This document shows, one piece after another, positions 11,544 through 23,900 of a stretch of 64,000 nucleotides of DNA. A program made the position numbers and the translations under genes. How positions within the stretch are numbered: the first letter of the stretch is position 1; every line of letters begins with the position of its first letter. The DNA is taken from contig NMRA01000005.1 in the NCBI GenBank assembly GCA_002633005.1, positions 65,413 to 129,412 of the forward strand, given 5' to 3'. Origin of the DNA: Phoronis australis (taxonomy: Eukaryota > Phoronida > Phoronidae). Below the pieces are notes generated by a model. It had not been told where the DNA came from and did no database searches. It saw only the letters and a program-made list of their open reading frames with translations.

Positions 11544-11861
11544 AGGCGAAGGCAACCTTTTTTCATGTCATCTTTAGCAAAAATAAGATTTGTTGATTAT
11601 CCCAGACATATTTTTCACTTATTTACTGTTTTTCGTAATTTAATTAATTACTCGTCGTCTACTCCGGAAGTGACATTTTGGGAGGCAAGAATTTCGCGCC
11701 AATGTCTTTTCAGATAGTTTGACTGTGAGAGCAGTCGAGTCAGTCATTGTTTTACCTCGGTTGTGATAAGTTCGGTCGTCCTTTTCTTTTGCTTTCGAGT
11801 CAGTCAATATGCCACGCTGTTGCTGCGTACTGGGGTGTACTCATTATCGTCTCAGGTACAG
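11544..11861 (+). repeat. Left terminal inverted repeat, includes THAP start
   Basis: Left arm of the Kolobok-like element. It ends with a short open reading from ATG 11809 (MPRCCCVLGCTHY…), which is the inverted counterpart of the THAP N-terminus in the right arm. It then runs into unrelated sequence and a stop. The arm thus copies the 5' leader and first codons of the transposase gene. Confidence 0.7.
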
Positions 11862-11869
11862 AGGAAGAA

Positions 11870-12610
11870 CTGTCCAACTTGCCCAAGTGTCCCGCGACAC
11901 ACTCCCACTGGAGGGTGATCTGAGCACCCAAACTGCTTACATCCCGCCGTGTGACTCCCTTGTCACACACCTGGCACCTTCCAAATAGCTCCAATACAAG
12001 TCCACAATAAACTTATCAAACTTAGGCTCACCGATCTGTTCATTGGATGACGAACTGTCCTCTTCACTGGTGTTGAACTGGGCCTGTATTCACTACCACT
12101 ACTCAACATCGCTGTAGGGCTGCATACAGGCTCTGCCGGGGCTAGAGACAACAACACAGGGCGAATCACTGCTAGTTCCCGGAATTGCACGCAATGGGGT
12201 ACGTTCGGAGGCACGGGTGACAGTAGATTAAGTGCCTTCAGTCACTGTATATAGTGGCCACAGCTCGCGAGGCTTCTCGCTTCAAAAACGCACTTCTCGG
12301 GGGTGGCGACGGGGCACTGCCGGGAATCAGCAGTGACGGTATGGTACCCTCTTTCAGGCGTTGTTTCCAGGGACCTTCATCAATTCAGCGTACATATCTG
12401 TCATAATCTGACTGCAGAAAATGCTTGCCACACACTCGGTAACCCTCCACTGCTTTGTACGTTGCGTAGACGGGTAGCGCTGCGTTCTTCACATGAACGA
12501 GCTACCCAAGTACGGCGAAGTGTGTCATCCTTCGGAAAGCGACGCAAGGTACCCAAAGCGCGTGTGAAATGATAATGAATACATCGCGGCATGCAGCAAC
12601 AGCATGACAT
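11870..12610 (-). pseudogene. Transposon THAP-domain gene, frameshifted
   Basis: The minus-strand ATG at 12608-12610 starts MSCCCCMPRC, the first Cys pair of a THAP finger. It is followed by TLRRFPKDDTLRRTW, the conserved F-P and W region. The closing C-x-x-H block (RVCGKHF…SDYDR) lies in another frame near 12410-12440, and then comes WKQRLKEGTIPSLL (canonical A-V-P-T-like end). Downstream, KFDKFIVDL and, after another shift, LELFGRCQVCDKGVTRRDV plus ECVAGHLGKL form a second C-x-x-C … C-x-x-G-H zinc module typical of these transposon proteins. The reading is cut where the left inverted repeat begins. At least two frameshifts and no DDE catalytic part make it inactive. Confidence 0.65.
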
Positions 12611-12982
12611 GTCGACTGATTTGTAAACAAAAGCAAACGACGACCGAACTCATCACAACCGAGGTAGAACAATGACTGACTCGACAGCTCTCACAGTCAG
12701 AATATAATGAAAAGAAATTGGCACGAAACTCTTGCCTCCCAAAACGTCACTTCCGGAGTAGAGGACGAGAAATTAATCAAAATACAAAAAGCTGTAATTA
12801 AGTGAAAAATGTGTCTGGGATAATCAGCGAACCTTACTTTTGCTAAAAGTGACATGAGAAAAGGTTGTCTTTGCCTTTAAGTTTTCCAAGTAGCGTCCCT
12901 AAGATTTTTCAGTTCCCATGGAGTCAGGAACACGGCAGGTTTAAGTACAAATCTGTGCTAGTACATCGTGCCATCTACATGT

Positions 12983-13061
12983 ATGATCGGCAACATGAGA
13001 AAAATGTCTGGACGAACACACATGTTGTCACGTGACGGTTGTTTTAAAGTTGTCTGCGTTT
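12983..13061 (+). CDS. Candidate first coding exon of ACADSB-like gene
   Basis: ATG at 12983 opens 26 codons starting MIGNMRKMSGRTHMLSR. They end at a near-perfect donor (GTTT|GTGAGTAAG, GT at 13062) in phase 1. The peptide is basic and almost free of acidic residues, as expected for a mitochondrial presequence. Joining to an AG at 14820-14821 (exon from 14822) would keep frame with the conserved part and give about 420 residues, close to the 432 of human ACADSB. This is inference from phase and composition only; another first exon is possible. Confidence 0.3.
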
Positions 13062-13775
13062 GTGAGTAAGCGAGCGCGTGCGTGTCACCAGTTCATTTGC
13101 CAGAGCAGAGACTGTCTTTTGGCCAGAGCCACGCAATCTAACAGGCTAAATTTGCCTTGTATCTATTCTAAAGAAATTTGCACAAGCAGTAGGCCTAAAC
13201 CAGAGCGTGTTTCCGGCGCTTGCCGGTCTCGTGCTAAAAACGTTTGGCATTTGTCTCGGTAAGGCCATATTAGTCGCCATGTGGCTGGATGCGGCGTACG
13301 TGACTATCTGACAGTTATTTTTTCGGTGTAAGGTTGTGTAAGTATTCACTGTCTGGTCATTTTATCGGATATTTGGCTTAAAAACACCAATTATGGTTAA
13401 TCAAACAATTCATCTTAAAAATAACGCAAACATTTTTTATAGTATTGGAAACTGTCGGAAATTAGTGCCAGTATTCATTTCTTGCCGATGCTATGCTATC
13501 CAATTCGTGAAGGGATAGTTCCCGACTAACGTCTTTGATGACAGGTTCATTTATGTAGCGCACGCTTCCTGGCCACGTGCTTTTAACACTGGCCAAGCTT
13601 TTTATTAGTCTTCGAATCGCGGTTTTCACGTGTAGGCCTACAAAGAAATTTGGATTCCTGTTGAAAGCGGGCAATATCTACAAAGCAATCCCGTAGACAA
13701 GTACACTCTTTCTGTTCTGAAAGACCAAACCATTGGTCCTCACAATATCAGCAGAGCTTTTCTTCTTTTGGCATG

Positions 13776-14001
13776 CCACGTTCGACACGCTATCGCCACG
13801 TTTTACACGCTTATCGCCACGTTTGACACGCAAAGCGTGTCAAACGTGGAGTATTGGAAGGAAAATTACACGTTTTTGACACGTTCTTGACACGTTTGAC
13901 ACGCTACATTTTACACGTTTGACACGCCACGTTTTACACGTTCGACACGTTTTTAGGGCGTTCCAATACTCCACGTTTTTAGAGCGTGTCAGACGTGTCA
14001 A
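13776..14001 (+). repeat. CACGTTTGACACG cluster with perfect hairpins
   Basis: A dozen or so variants of CACGTTTGACACGC / CACGTTTTACACG in 225 bp. One forms a perfect 15-bp stem with an AAA loop (13817-13831 with 13835-13849). A second perfect 17-bp inverted pair (13843-13859 AACGTGGAGTATTGGAA with 13961-13977) encloses the middle. It lies inside the putative first ACADSB intron. Confidence 0.8.
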
Positions 14002-14784
14002 ATTCTCACCCGGGAAGTTAGAAAGGCTTTTTGTTAAAATAAATTTTTGCAAAGATATATTGGGCAAAATTCAAGCAATTATTTTTAGAATGAATTTGTT
14101 CTATGTTTGCATAACTCTTAAGAATTTATTTTAAGAACTGGATTAACTGTCAGGTGCTATAAAATTGCATTATCATGGGTGTGATGGACGTACGTGACGA
14201 ATGTACAAATTTAATGTACATCTGTAATGCATTTTCTACGGTCCCAAATAATGCTAAGAGTTAGAAATTTTGCTCAACAGTACATAATAAGTCACAAGAA
14301 AATCTAAAGTTATTTTAAAATCAACCAAAAACTTTTTACATAATTCAACTTTTTTGCACTTTCTTGTGACGGACGTACAGTGCTTTGAAATCCTGGAACT
14401 GACCTTTGACCGTGGAAAGACGTTAATATTTGACAAGTCAAATGAAAATTTTTAGATTACTTAACCTTTTTGTGGTCGCACAAAATCAGTTATATTGTTC
14501 AATTCTAATTATTCACTTGTCAGTAACAAGAATTCAAGATACACACAAAAATCAAGATAAATTTTAGAGGTCAAGTGACCCCCAAAACTACAGGTGTGTC
14601 GCCAAAAAATTATTTTTTTTTGAATATTCAAATATTGTTCCTGAAACTAGACTGGTTCCCCTTTCAGATGAGATCAAAATCATAAAGATAGCTACAATTT
14701 TGATTTTTTGTCTCGAGGTTGACCTTTTCACGGAACTGCCCTTGTGCAGAGGAGTAATTTGTTGAATTGTTATATTTCATAAAG

Positions 14785-14908
14785 GCATGCGGACCGTTAT
14801 GTCCTTTTCGACAAAGACTAGCCTACACTGTACCTCAGTTTACTTCTATGCACAGTGTTGGCCCTCTACAGATGATTAGTGAAGATGAACGGATGATGAG
14901 AGATTCTG
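14785..14908 (+). CDS. ACADSB: ACADSB exon, N-terminal of mature enzyme
   Basis: Encodes …[19 protein letters not shown]…, the first helix of the mature enzyme, ending in phase 1 at donor GTAAGT (14909). An in-frame TAA at 14755-14757 shows an acceptor must lie after it. AG candidates are at 14783-14784 and 14820-14821 (the latter in phase with 12983-13061). There is no ATG suited to translation start before the conserved part. Confidence 0.8.
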
Positions 14909-17900
14909 GTAAGTTTGAGTCATGCACATTTGGAGGGCAGTGGGTTCATTTAATATCACATGCACTTTAATTTTCGCAAAGTTACTAGTTCAAGTCTGAG
15001 CTTGAATTTTGAGTTTTCAGTCGCAAAATTTTGAGTTTTTACTCTAGTTGTAGCCCAAACCTAGGGGTCATCAAAAGGGAACTTTGACTAGCCACTCATC
15101 CGCGTAAGACATAACAAACTCTAGCAGAGAAAAACAGACATCATGAATGCAAAGATTAGACCCTGGGCCTTGATCTCATTTTTGTTTGTGGACTGCTGTG
15201 TATTGTAATTTGCTACAGCTGAAAATTGTAACAAGGTTAATGTTGAGTACCAGTTGATTGAAAATTGGCTTTAAATTATGTTAGCAATAGCTACAGTGTT
15301 CTCACCAGGCTCTTTGTGAGCTACTACTCTCAAATTTTAGCCCCGTACATTGTTCACCTTAGTGTCACTGCACTCTGCCAAACTGTGATCTCAAAAAATT
15401 TTAGCCAAAACCCCAGAATTTTGTGGTCTCCTCTTCTGGACTTAGCTGAACACTGCAGTTGACAGTGTTACACTGTTTACCCTGTGCTAAATTTAATCTG
15501 ATGAGAATCCTGGACTGTATTTTTTATTTTTTCATCTATGATCTTCATGTGTGTCATGTATTGTTGAACCAAAATTTCGGAGCTGTCTTGGACCATCCTT
15601 ACATTGATAGCAAGACAAGGTTGTCAATAACACTGACTAAATTTGATTTAATGTAAACGTTCAAGATGAAATGTTTAACCTTTGTTACAGTTTTCTAAGT
15701 GATCATTTTGTTTTGGTTTTATGCTTGAAAATCATTAAAGTATCTAAATCTTTTTTTTTAGTCCAATCAGCCATTTTTAAGATACGATGTTCCGAATGAA
15801 GCCAAATTTTGTCATTTTGCTAGGGTCCTACTTACCCTTAAGTACAAGTTAACTCACAATAAGTATTAGTGACCACACTGGGTAACAACCAGTTGAATGG
15901 TAGTAAATAATTGTTTCCTTTGCTCACTAGCTAGTTTACATACAGTAGTTAATTAGTGAACTTCGAATGGGTGCAATGCAAACTATTGTTGATTCCAAGT
16001 GTCTGTATTATAGTTGCCAAGTTGGCTGCAGACAGGATCGCTCCATATGTGCGAGAGATGGATGAAAAATCAGAAATGTATCGCCATGTTCTTGACGCAG
16101 TATTTGAGGGCGGGGTAGGTTTCACTTACACCTTGCTGAATTGTGGTGGTGAGAGGAATGCGTTTTTTCTTTTCCTGTTTCACAAAACCTGGCTTAAAAT
16201 TTGTTTCATTTGTGTGTTATTGATACTTTAAAGGTTAAAGAAAGTTGCCCCTTACTAACGAAGGTAGTCTATTACCTTAAGGAAGGTTAAATATAATTTC
16301 ATTTTATTTCTCAATGTGTAATTCCCATTTCAGCTGATGGGTGTTGAGATTGGTGAGGAGTATGGTGGCGCTCATTCGTCATTCTTTTCCTCCATTCTGG
16401 TCATTGAGGAGCTAGCCAAAGTTGACCCAGCGGTCAGCATTATGTGTGATATTCAGAACACGCTGAATAACGCTTTAATACAACAGCTGGGTACAGAGGA
16501 GCAGAAGAAGAAATATCTTCCTAGACTAGCAACTAATCTGGTAATACTGAAGTTATAGCCACAGGGATCCAGCATTTTGAGAACCAGTTCACTCCCCTGA
16601 ATAATGGACATTACGCTGGTTCTCGAAATTCAATACCCCTGTAAATGACTACTGCCAGAGTACCAGACATTTCAACGCATAGGTCTAGTATTTTAGGGCA
16701 ATAGTCACTAATAATTGCAATCGGTCTGATACACGCAGACCGTGTACGTGGTCCCATTGCACTGATCACCCGGAACCATTTTTATGCTTTGTTAACATAT
16801 GGTTAGAACCGAGCTGAGGAGCTAGAATCCTGACTTGAGGGTTTAGCAGTGTGACCCAGTGGGACTCAAACCCACGACCTCGAGTTAAGAAAGCAGGCAC
16901 CTATCACACTAAGCCACACTGCCTCCTCCAATAATTACTTACAGGGTAACCTAGATTTTGAGAACCAGTTTGATGCCTGTTATTTAGTGGAAAAAAAAAA
17001 AACGGGTTCTCGAAGTGTGGCATCCCTGTCAGTGGTTATTACTGTGTGTGGTTCTGCACATTGCATTAAAGTAATGCGATTGTGTGCATGTTAGTGCAAG
17101 TTCATTCAGCATATCTAATGCCATCTTGTCTGATGAGACCTGTGGAGTGTGTGAAATGTCAGACTTGTACACTAATGTTGAGAATTCTTCAGCATTTGAT
17201 CTATCTCATTCAAGACACAGAAAATGTGTTATGAATAATCTTGCTTTCGTATTAGAGACTGTCAATTATGTTATTAAGAACGAATCAATGAAAAGTTGAA
17301 GCATTTGTCTCACATACACAAGAAATTTTAGGAAATTAATAAATCTGCTTATTTTTGCTATTCTTTCATTTTTGGCAAAATTACAGACAACTTAAAAAAT
17401 TTAAGACCATGCTTGAGTAGGGTTCTGAAATGCTAAGACCTTGCTAAAAAACAAGACTTTGCAAGATTTCGTGAGATATTGCTGTGTATTTTAAATGAGA
17501 ACATGTGATTTTGGCTAGATTTAAGCGAAGTCCTAGCATTGCTGAACTCTACCCTGAACTTAAGAAATAAAGTTTCTGATTATTCCAAGTTCAAGATTGT
17601 TCGTGTTCTCCCAACGTAATGCATAGAACTGAAGCACCGACTAGAACGTGTAGATCATTTCTCTGTGTGCCCTTTTGATGTTAAGTTACGTAATTTGCCT
17701 GATCTGAAGTTGTGTGGGCTACAGTACAAGGCAAAAGTAATCGGACAATATTCTGTTTTCCCCGTCAAGACGGCTTATTCTGTTAACAGGAAAAATGACT
17801 ACTAATTACTATGATGATAGCAAAATTCTAATTACATAATGGCATGGCCACCTTGCTAACTTTGTTGTTAATTCATTCTCGTTCATCAGGGGAGACTACT

Positions 17901-20900
17901 CTGACAGTGAATTTTTCTTCCGTCCAGCGGCCATGACAGGAAGTTACTGTTCATTTTGTCTAAATACTTTTGCTTTGTACTGTATCTTACATTATTTTGG
18001 TTTTTTTTGGCTGCATTCATTCAGCAACTCAGTTTATCTGGTTGCAGATTAGTTCGTTCTGTCTGTCAGAAACCAGTTCAGGGAGCGACGCTTTTGCACT
18101 CAAGACCACAGCCAGAAAAGATGGTGGCGACTATATCATTAATGGGTCCAAAATGTGGATTTCTAACTCTGCAGAAGCTGGGCTCTATCTGGTATTTGCT
18201 AATGCTAGACCAGAAGATGTAAGTTTTCAATTTGTTGGCAACAAAATTATACTTGCTTTAATTCCGAGTATTTGTTGTTGATAAAGATATGAAATAGTTG
18301 TATTTGTGTAAAACGTTGAAAATAGAAGGAGAGTAACGTGGTACTATATGAGGAGTTAGACAACAGCTGCCATGATTTCGGGCACAGCTGTTTCATAAGA
18401 CGCACGCCATAATGAACAGTAAGCTGAATGTACTTCAGGCAAAGGTAAGCACAGTCTACCTACAAAAATAGACAATGACAAGGCTGCGTAGGCAATGTAA
18501 ATAACATGACCGATGTCTGACTGGTGAGACCTCTATGAACAACTGATCGTAGCAAGCTGCATATACACCTTGTTTGTTTTTACTGACTCAGTGCTGTAAG
18601 CAATCTGTTCACAGAGGTCGTTTTGAGGAAATAATGACTATAGTAACTTACAGGGTTCCTGGACTTACGGAACCAGATTGATTCATGTTATTCAGTGGAG
18701 AAACTGGTCCTCAAAATGCAAGCCCCTATAATCGACTATTGCCAAATAACCTTTGAAATTTGCAGTGTAAAATTCCGTGAGCAGGTGTATCTTTCCATCA
18801 AAATAGACGAACCACAAGTAACATTTTTCGTAAACTCTGCTTTTCAATTTTAAATCAATATCCGTGCCCACTTTTTAGCTGTGGCAACATCTGAAAGTTA
18901 TGGGTCTCGCACGACTTCTTTTAAATGTGGCCACCAATCCTGTGGTTTTTTAGTGCAACACAACTGTAAACAACACATTGCAAAGAAGTGTCCCAGGAAA
19001 ATAAAGAAGTAGCCCATGGTCAAAGTTTTTTTTTTTCAAAATCTCTGATCACAGCACTAGCTAATAAACATTATCTGTCACAACAGTGTTTTCTGCAGCT
19101 TGATGTTTTGAAAAACATTTTTCTGAATGACGTTCTTGTTTCTAGAAGGTCGTGATGGTTGCGTAATATGATCCTCCTGACTCAGTTTGTTAGCGGTTTT
19201 TTGCTGCATTTTTAGGTAAAGTCTCTTCCTAAAGACTGTGGTTTTGTAACCTCAATTTGTTCGAAACAAATATATTAAGATTTTTTGAAATCGTTACAAA
19301 CACACGGAAGTACACAAAAGCAGTCAAATATTGGAAAGTCAATATTAAAACAAACTAATATTCAATGATTGATGTTTATATGGCCTTTAAGTTTTTCATT
19401 GAAGAATTTCATTTGATATTGTTATGCAAAAGATAAAGGAATGATATCTTTCTTTCTATTATAGGGATATAGAGGAATCACATGCTTCCTGGTGGATCGG
19501 GACACACCAGGGTTGAGTATTGGCAAGAAGGAAGACAAATTGGGAATACGTGCTTCAAGCACATGTCCGGTCATCTTTGAAGACGTTCGAGTAAGTGGCT
19601 GTATTGTCTTCCTTGGAGAAGAACAGTTAAAGGAATGTTGGAAGATACAGCTTTTTACAAAAGGGGAGGTCCAGGTAGAACTATAGGTTTCTGAAGAATG
19701 TTATTTATCACAAACAACGAACAGAAAACTGGTAATGAAGTTTAGTGTCGCGAACATTATGCCTTGCAGTGTATAGATTGAAAAAGTTGAAATCGTGAAT
19801 TTTCCTGTAGTATTTGTTTGATGCTTCGGCTGAAATGGACGAGGGTCTGGGTCCCGTAGACCTCTCCCCTGGATCTGCATATGTGTTGCTGGAGCAGTCC
19901 ACGTGAAGTGCTAGTTAGTGGTAAAGTAAAGTAAGACGCCTGCTTTTATTCTCATATTTTATTTCCTAACTCAGAGACTGACAAACTTGTTCTTTTAGTA
20001 TGTTAATATTTTAAGCCATTTCAACTCGTGCTAATTTTCTGTTATTGTCATTTCTCACTTGATTGTTGCCCTTGTTATGTAGGTTTAATGTCCAGCGTAA
20101 AATGAGCTAACTGCCTTTTAGACAGTAAATACGTGTACTTTCGTGCAACGTATCTTTGTGTGGTTTTATTTCAGTGAACCACAAATTATTTACAATGAAT
20201 TTGATGCCCCACATATGTGATCCCATCGGAACCTCTCCCCCTCATCTTCTTGACCAAACAGTGCCGACTAGTATATTGATATCATCTTTGTAAGACGGCA
20301 CATTTCCACACTAGCCTGAACAGCTGATACCTGGTTGGGACAGTAAAAAATTAAATACTTTGCTCAAGGAATGTCACCAATCAGAAACGTCGCCGACTTC
20401 AGGCATGAGTGAATTCATGTTCAATTATTAACAAACCATGGGCAATTAGAAGCGATATTGCATAATGAAATGTGTTTACGGAGAAAGAATTAGAGCTCCT
20501 TTTGAATAGAACTGTGTTCATGTCAAAAAAGAATTGTTAATGAGAATGGCCTCAGCTGAAGAGGGTGAAGGGGGGGGGGTGTCACAGTTGATGCAGGTAA
20601 CATTATTGATTTCCAAGTGGGTCATGTCAGAATATTGTGTATCACACACATGTCACCAATCCAGCTGCTCATCACCAAGACTACCCTGGGTTACTGGTCA
20701 CCAACAGTTCTTCTTAAATAATGGTTCATGGATGAAAAAAGTGCCGCCTTACTATTCAGGAAAGAAAACCTACTCTCCTCAAAACCATCTATAATGATGT
20801 CTGGTAGTCATGCTTTCTTCACTTTTCTAATTTCTATCTCAGGTACCTGCTAGTAGTGTTCTGGGAGAAGAGGGTTATGGGTACAAGTATGCGATAGGTG

Positions 20901-23900
20901 TATTGAACGAGGGTCGTATAGGCATAGCTGCACAGGTGAGTAGACTCAGTGTCCCTTTTGCATTACTAGCTACTTGTGTAACCCATCAAGTTAAACTGTA
21001 GTGGTTTCCACAACTGTTGTTGTAAAGTGGGTAATAGTCACTTAAAAAGGGTCCCGCATTTTTCTGTACTGAATAACAGGCGTCAAACTGGTTCTCAGAA
21101 TCCGGGACCCTCCTAAGTGGTGATAGCTGTATAATGAATCTCAATCACGGCATGTGTTAAACTGTCTTGTTTTATTCAGCTATTTTTCTGTTATTTAGCT
21201 GCTTTGAATTAAAAATAGGCAGATTATTTTCATACTAAAACATAGGTTATCCCTGTGAATCAGTGCTACTGTACCTGCAGTTCAGTCTTCAACCCAAATG
21301 TATTATTTTACAGATGTTGGGCTTATCCATTGGATGTCTCAACAATACCATACCTTATCTTAAAGACAGGACACAATTTGGGAAAAGACTGATGGACTTC
21401 CAGGTTAGTGCTCCAATGTGGTGAATGAATTCATGTTCATGCGGATACTTGGTGAGGTGGCCTGAATCGACCCTGCATAACACTGTAGCATGCAGAATTC
21501 TCTTTCTGACTCGGTAGGTATTCATCAAGTTTTTGATGAGGGTATATTGCAGAAAAATTGAAATGTCATACTGTAGTCATTTTTACCCACTATGTAAAAA
21601 AGCAAAAAAAATCAAAAAATAATTGCAGGTGGTCTGGTACACGACATGTGCAGGCCGCACAGGTGGGCCCATGGCACTTATCACCTGAAAGCATTGTATG
21701 CTTTATATAATCAGTTAAAACCGAGCTGGGGAAGACCTGACTCAAGGGTTTAGCACTGTGTCCCAGTGGGACTGGAACCCACAACCTTCAGTTTGTGTAC
21801 ACTTATCGCACTAGGCCACACTGCCTCCTCTTGTTCCAATGGATTTTCTGATGGGTGTAGAGAGGGTACTGCTGATATCTTGTAGTGCTATAGAGCGTAC
21901 AATAGGGTTATACAATGTACTTCTCAGGGCCCGTGACCACCGAATTTTACTCTGACCTTAAAGTTACTCAGAAACTTTTCTCAAAACTATACTTAGTTAT
22001 AAGTAATACTTGAAAAATGGCAACCACCAACCTTTACTAAAGTCCGTTCAAGATGTACTCAGACTCAGTAACTGTACTGTCCAGTCAGTGACTTGAATGT
22101 TCCAGTAATTAAAGTAGGTGTGATAAAGGTTATTTTGAATTTTTCAAATAAAAAAGTGTAGTGAATGTACTTTGTAAATAAAGTTTAGTTTGTTGATATT
22201 GTTTGCAGTTTTAGTACTAAGTATACTCTAAGTGTGTATTGAGGCAACAAATTGTGTACTGAAGGCTTCAAATAAATTGTGTTGATTGAGTATGCTTTGG
22301 TGGTTTGTGAAGCAAGAGAAATTTCTGAATAATTTCTTAATTTTTGAGTAAGCTAGCGGATCAGGTAAACTTTGGGGATCACAGAATTTCTGTCAGATTT
22401 AGGTAGGGTGTACGGCTGCGGGATTCTTTCCCCAGGCAGTACAAATAGTTTTTCTTTCCAGAACATTTGACCCTGTCGTAACATAATGTACAGTAATCAG
22501 CTATTCTTTAAAGTGAGAACTAAGGAAGCATTTAAAAATACTGCCATTGTACACAAAGTAATGTACAAAAGTCACGCCATAAATGTTCACACTAAGGTAG
22601 AAAGCCAGCTAGCCGTATGAAGACTATCATCAACTTACAGCTAGGTAGCTGTGTGTGGAGCTCCATTAGACACCGAAACTTTGCACAACCCGGGTAGCTG
22701 AGCTGGCCACCTCGTCGTGAAACTTATACCAACATGTGGAGCTAACGACCTGCAGGGTTGCATGCAGAATCTTTGGGAATCAGCTGGTACTCACCTTGCC
22801 CGTTACAGCCGTTTAAGTGAAAAAACAATCTAATAAACATCATTTTTGCACAATTCTCTGCCTTTTTATGCGCCCACATATTTACATGTGGGTGCATATT
22901 GCCGTCATCTCTGTCTGGGTGTCCGGCATCCGCATCTCCTAAACCCCGTGCAGGATCTTATTGAAATTTGGCAGGTGTGTTCCTATGGGGTTCACAACAG
23001 AGGGCGAAGAGTTTCGGACTAACCCGAATACCGCTGTGCCCTCTAGTGGCAATTTTAGTTTTTTATGTTTGCCTCTGTATCTTCAAGGGTCCTCAACCGA
23101 TTTTCGTGAAATTTGGCACATAGGCATCTATTAATGAGATGATGCTATCCTCCCATTTCTGGATAGATTCGAGGCATTTTGCGCTTTCTAGTGGCCATTT
23201 TTACTATTTTCAAGTACGTTTTGTGGCGTCCGCCCCTCTGTCAACCAAACCACTCTAAGGATGATTGTGAAAATTGGTATGTACTTACTATGAAGAGGAC
23301 GGTTTACGATGATTTTCCGACAACTTCGACTACTGTGGTGTCTCTTAGTGGCAGTTTTGTTTGTTTTTGTGCCCATGGCTATATCTCCTAAATGCTCAAC
23401 AGGATCTTTCTTAAATGTAGCAATGTGTTAACATGAATTTGACAACAGACGACGGCAACTTTCGGACAGATCGGACTACAGGTGTGCCCCGTAGTGGCAA
23501 TTATATTTTTTACATTTACCTCTGTATATTCAAAGATCCTTGAAGGATTTCTGTAAAATTTGACACATAGGCATCTATTACTGAGGTGACGCTAGCCTCC
23601 CGTTTTCGGATGGATTTGAGGTATTTTGCGCCACTGAGTGGCCATTTTTACTATTTTCGCGTCTTTTTTGCGTCCATCCCTTCAACAGAACCAGTCTAGG
23701 GATGATTGTGAAAATTGGCATATATGTTGTTACTATGAAGAGGAGGGTTGACGGTGGTTTTCTGATGACTTCGAATAATGTGGCACCTCCTAGTGGCAGT
23801 TTTGTTTGTTTTTGCGCCCATGGCTGTATCTCCTAAACGCTCTACAGGATTTTTAGTAAATGTAGCAAATGTGTTTATGAAGTTAACAATGGAAGACAAT

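Larger units (their letters stand above)
11544..12876 (-). mobile_element. Kolobok-like DNA transposon with TTAA duplications
   Basis: The element is bounded by TTAA at 11540-11543 and 12877-12880. Termini are AGGCGAAGGCAACC on the left and, read inward from the right, AGGCAAAGACAACC. These begin inverted repeats of about 315 bp (11544-11861 and 12559-12876) that stay alignable throughout, with matching distances (265 and 266 bp) to an ATG in each arm. TTAA target duplications together with a THAP-domain protein are the hallmarks of Kolobok elements; piggyBac shares TTAA but lacks THAP. The interior is the broken gene described separately. At 1.33 kb with no catalytic domain it is a non-autonomous derivative. 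Confidence 0.75.

Noticed and set aside
16714-16927. A tRNA gene on the minus strand
   Set aside because: The A and B boxes are tRNA-like, but the same long non-tRNA body follows in a second copy, which marks a SINE; a proper acceptor stem is not seen.
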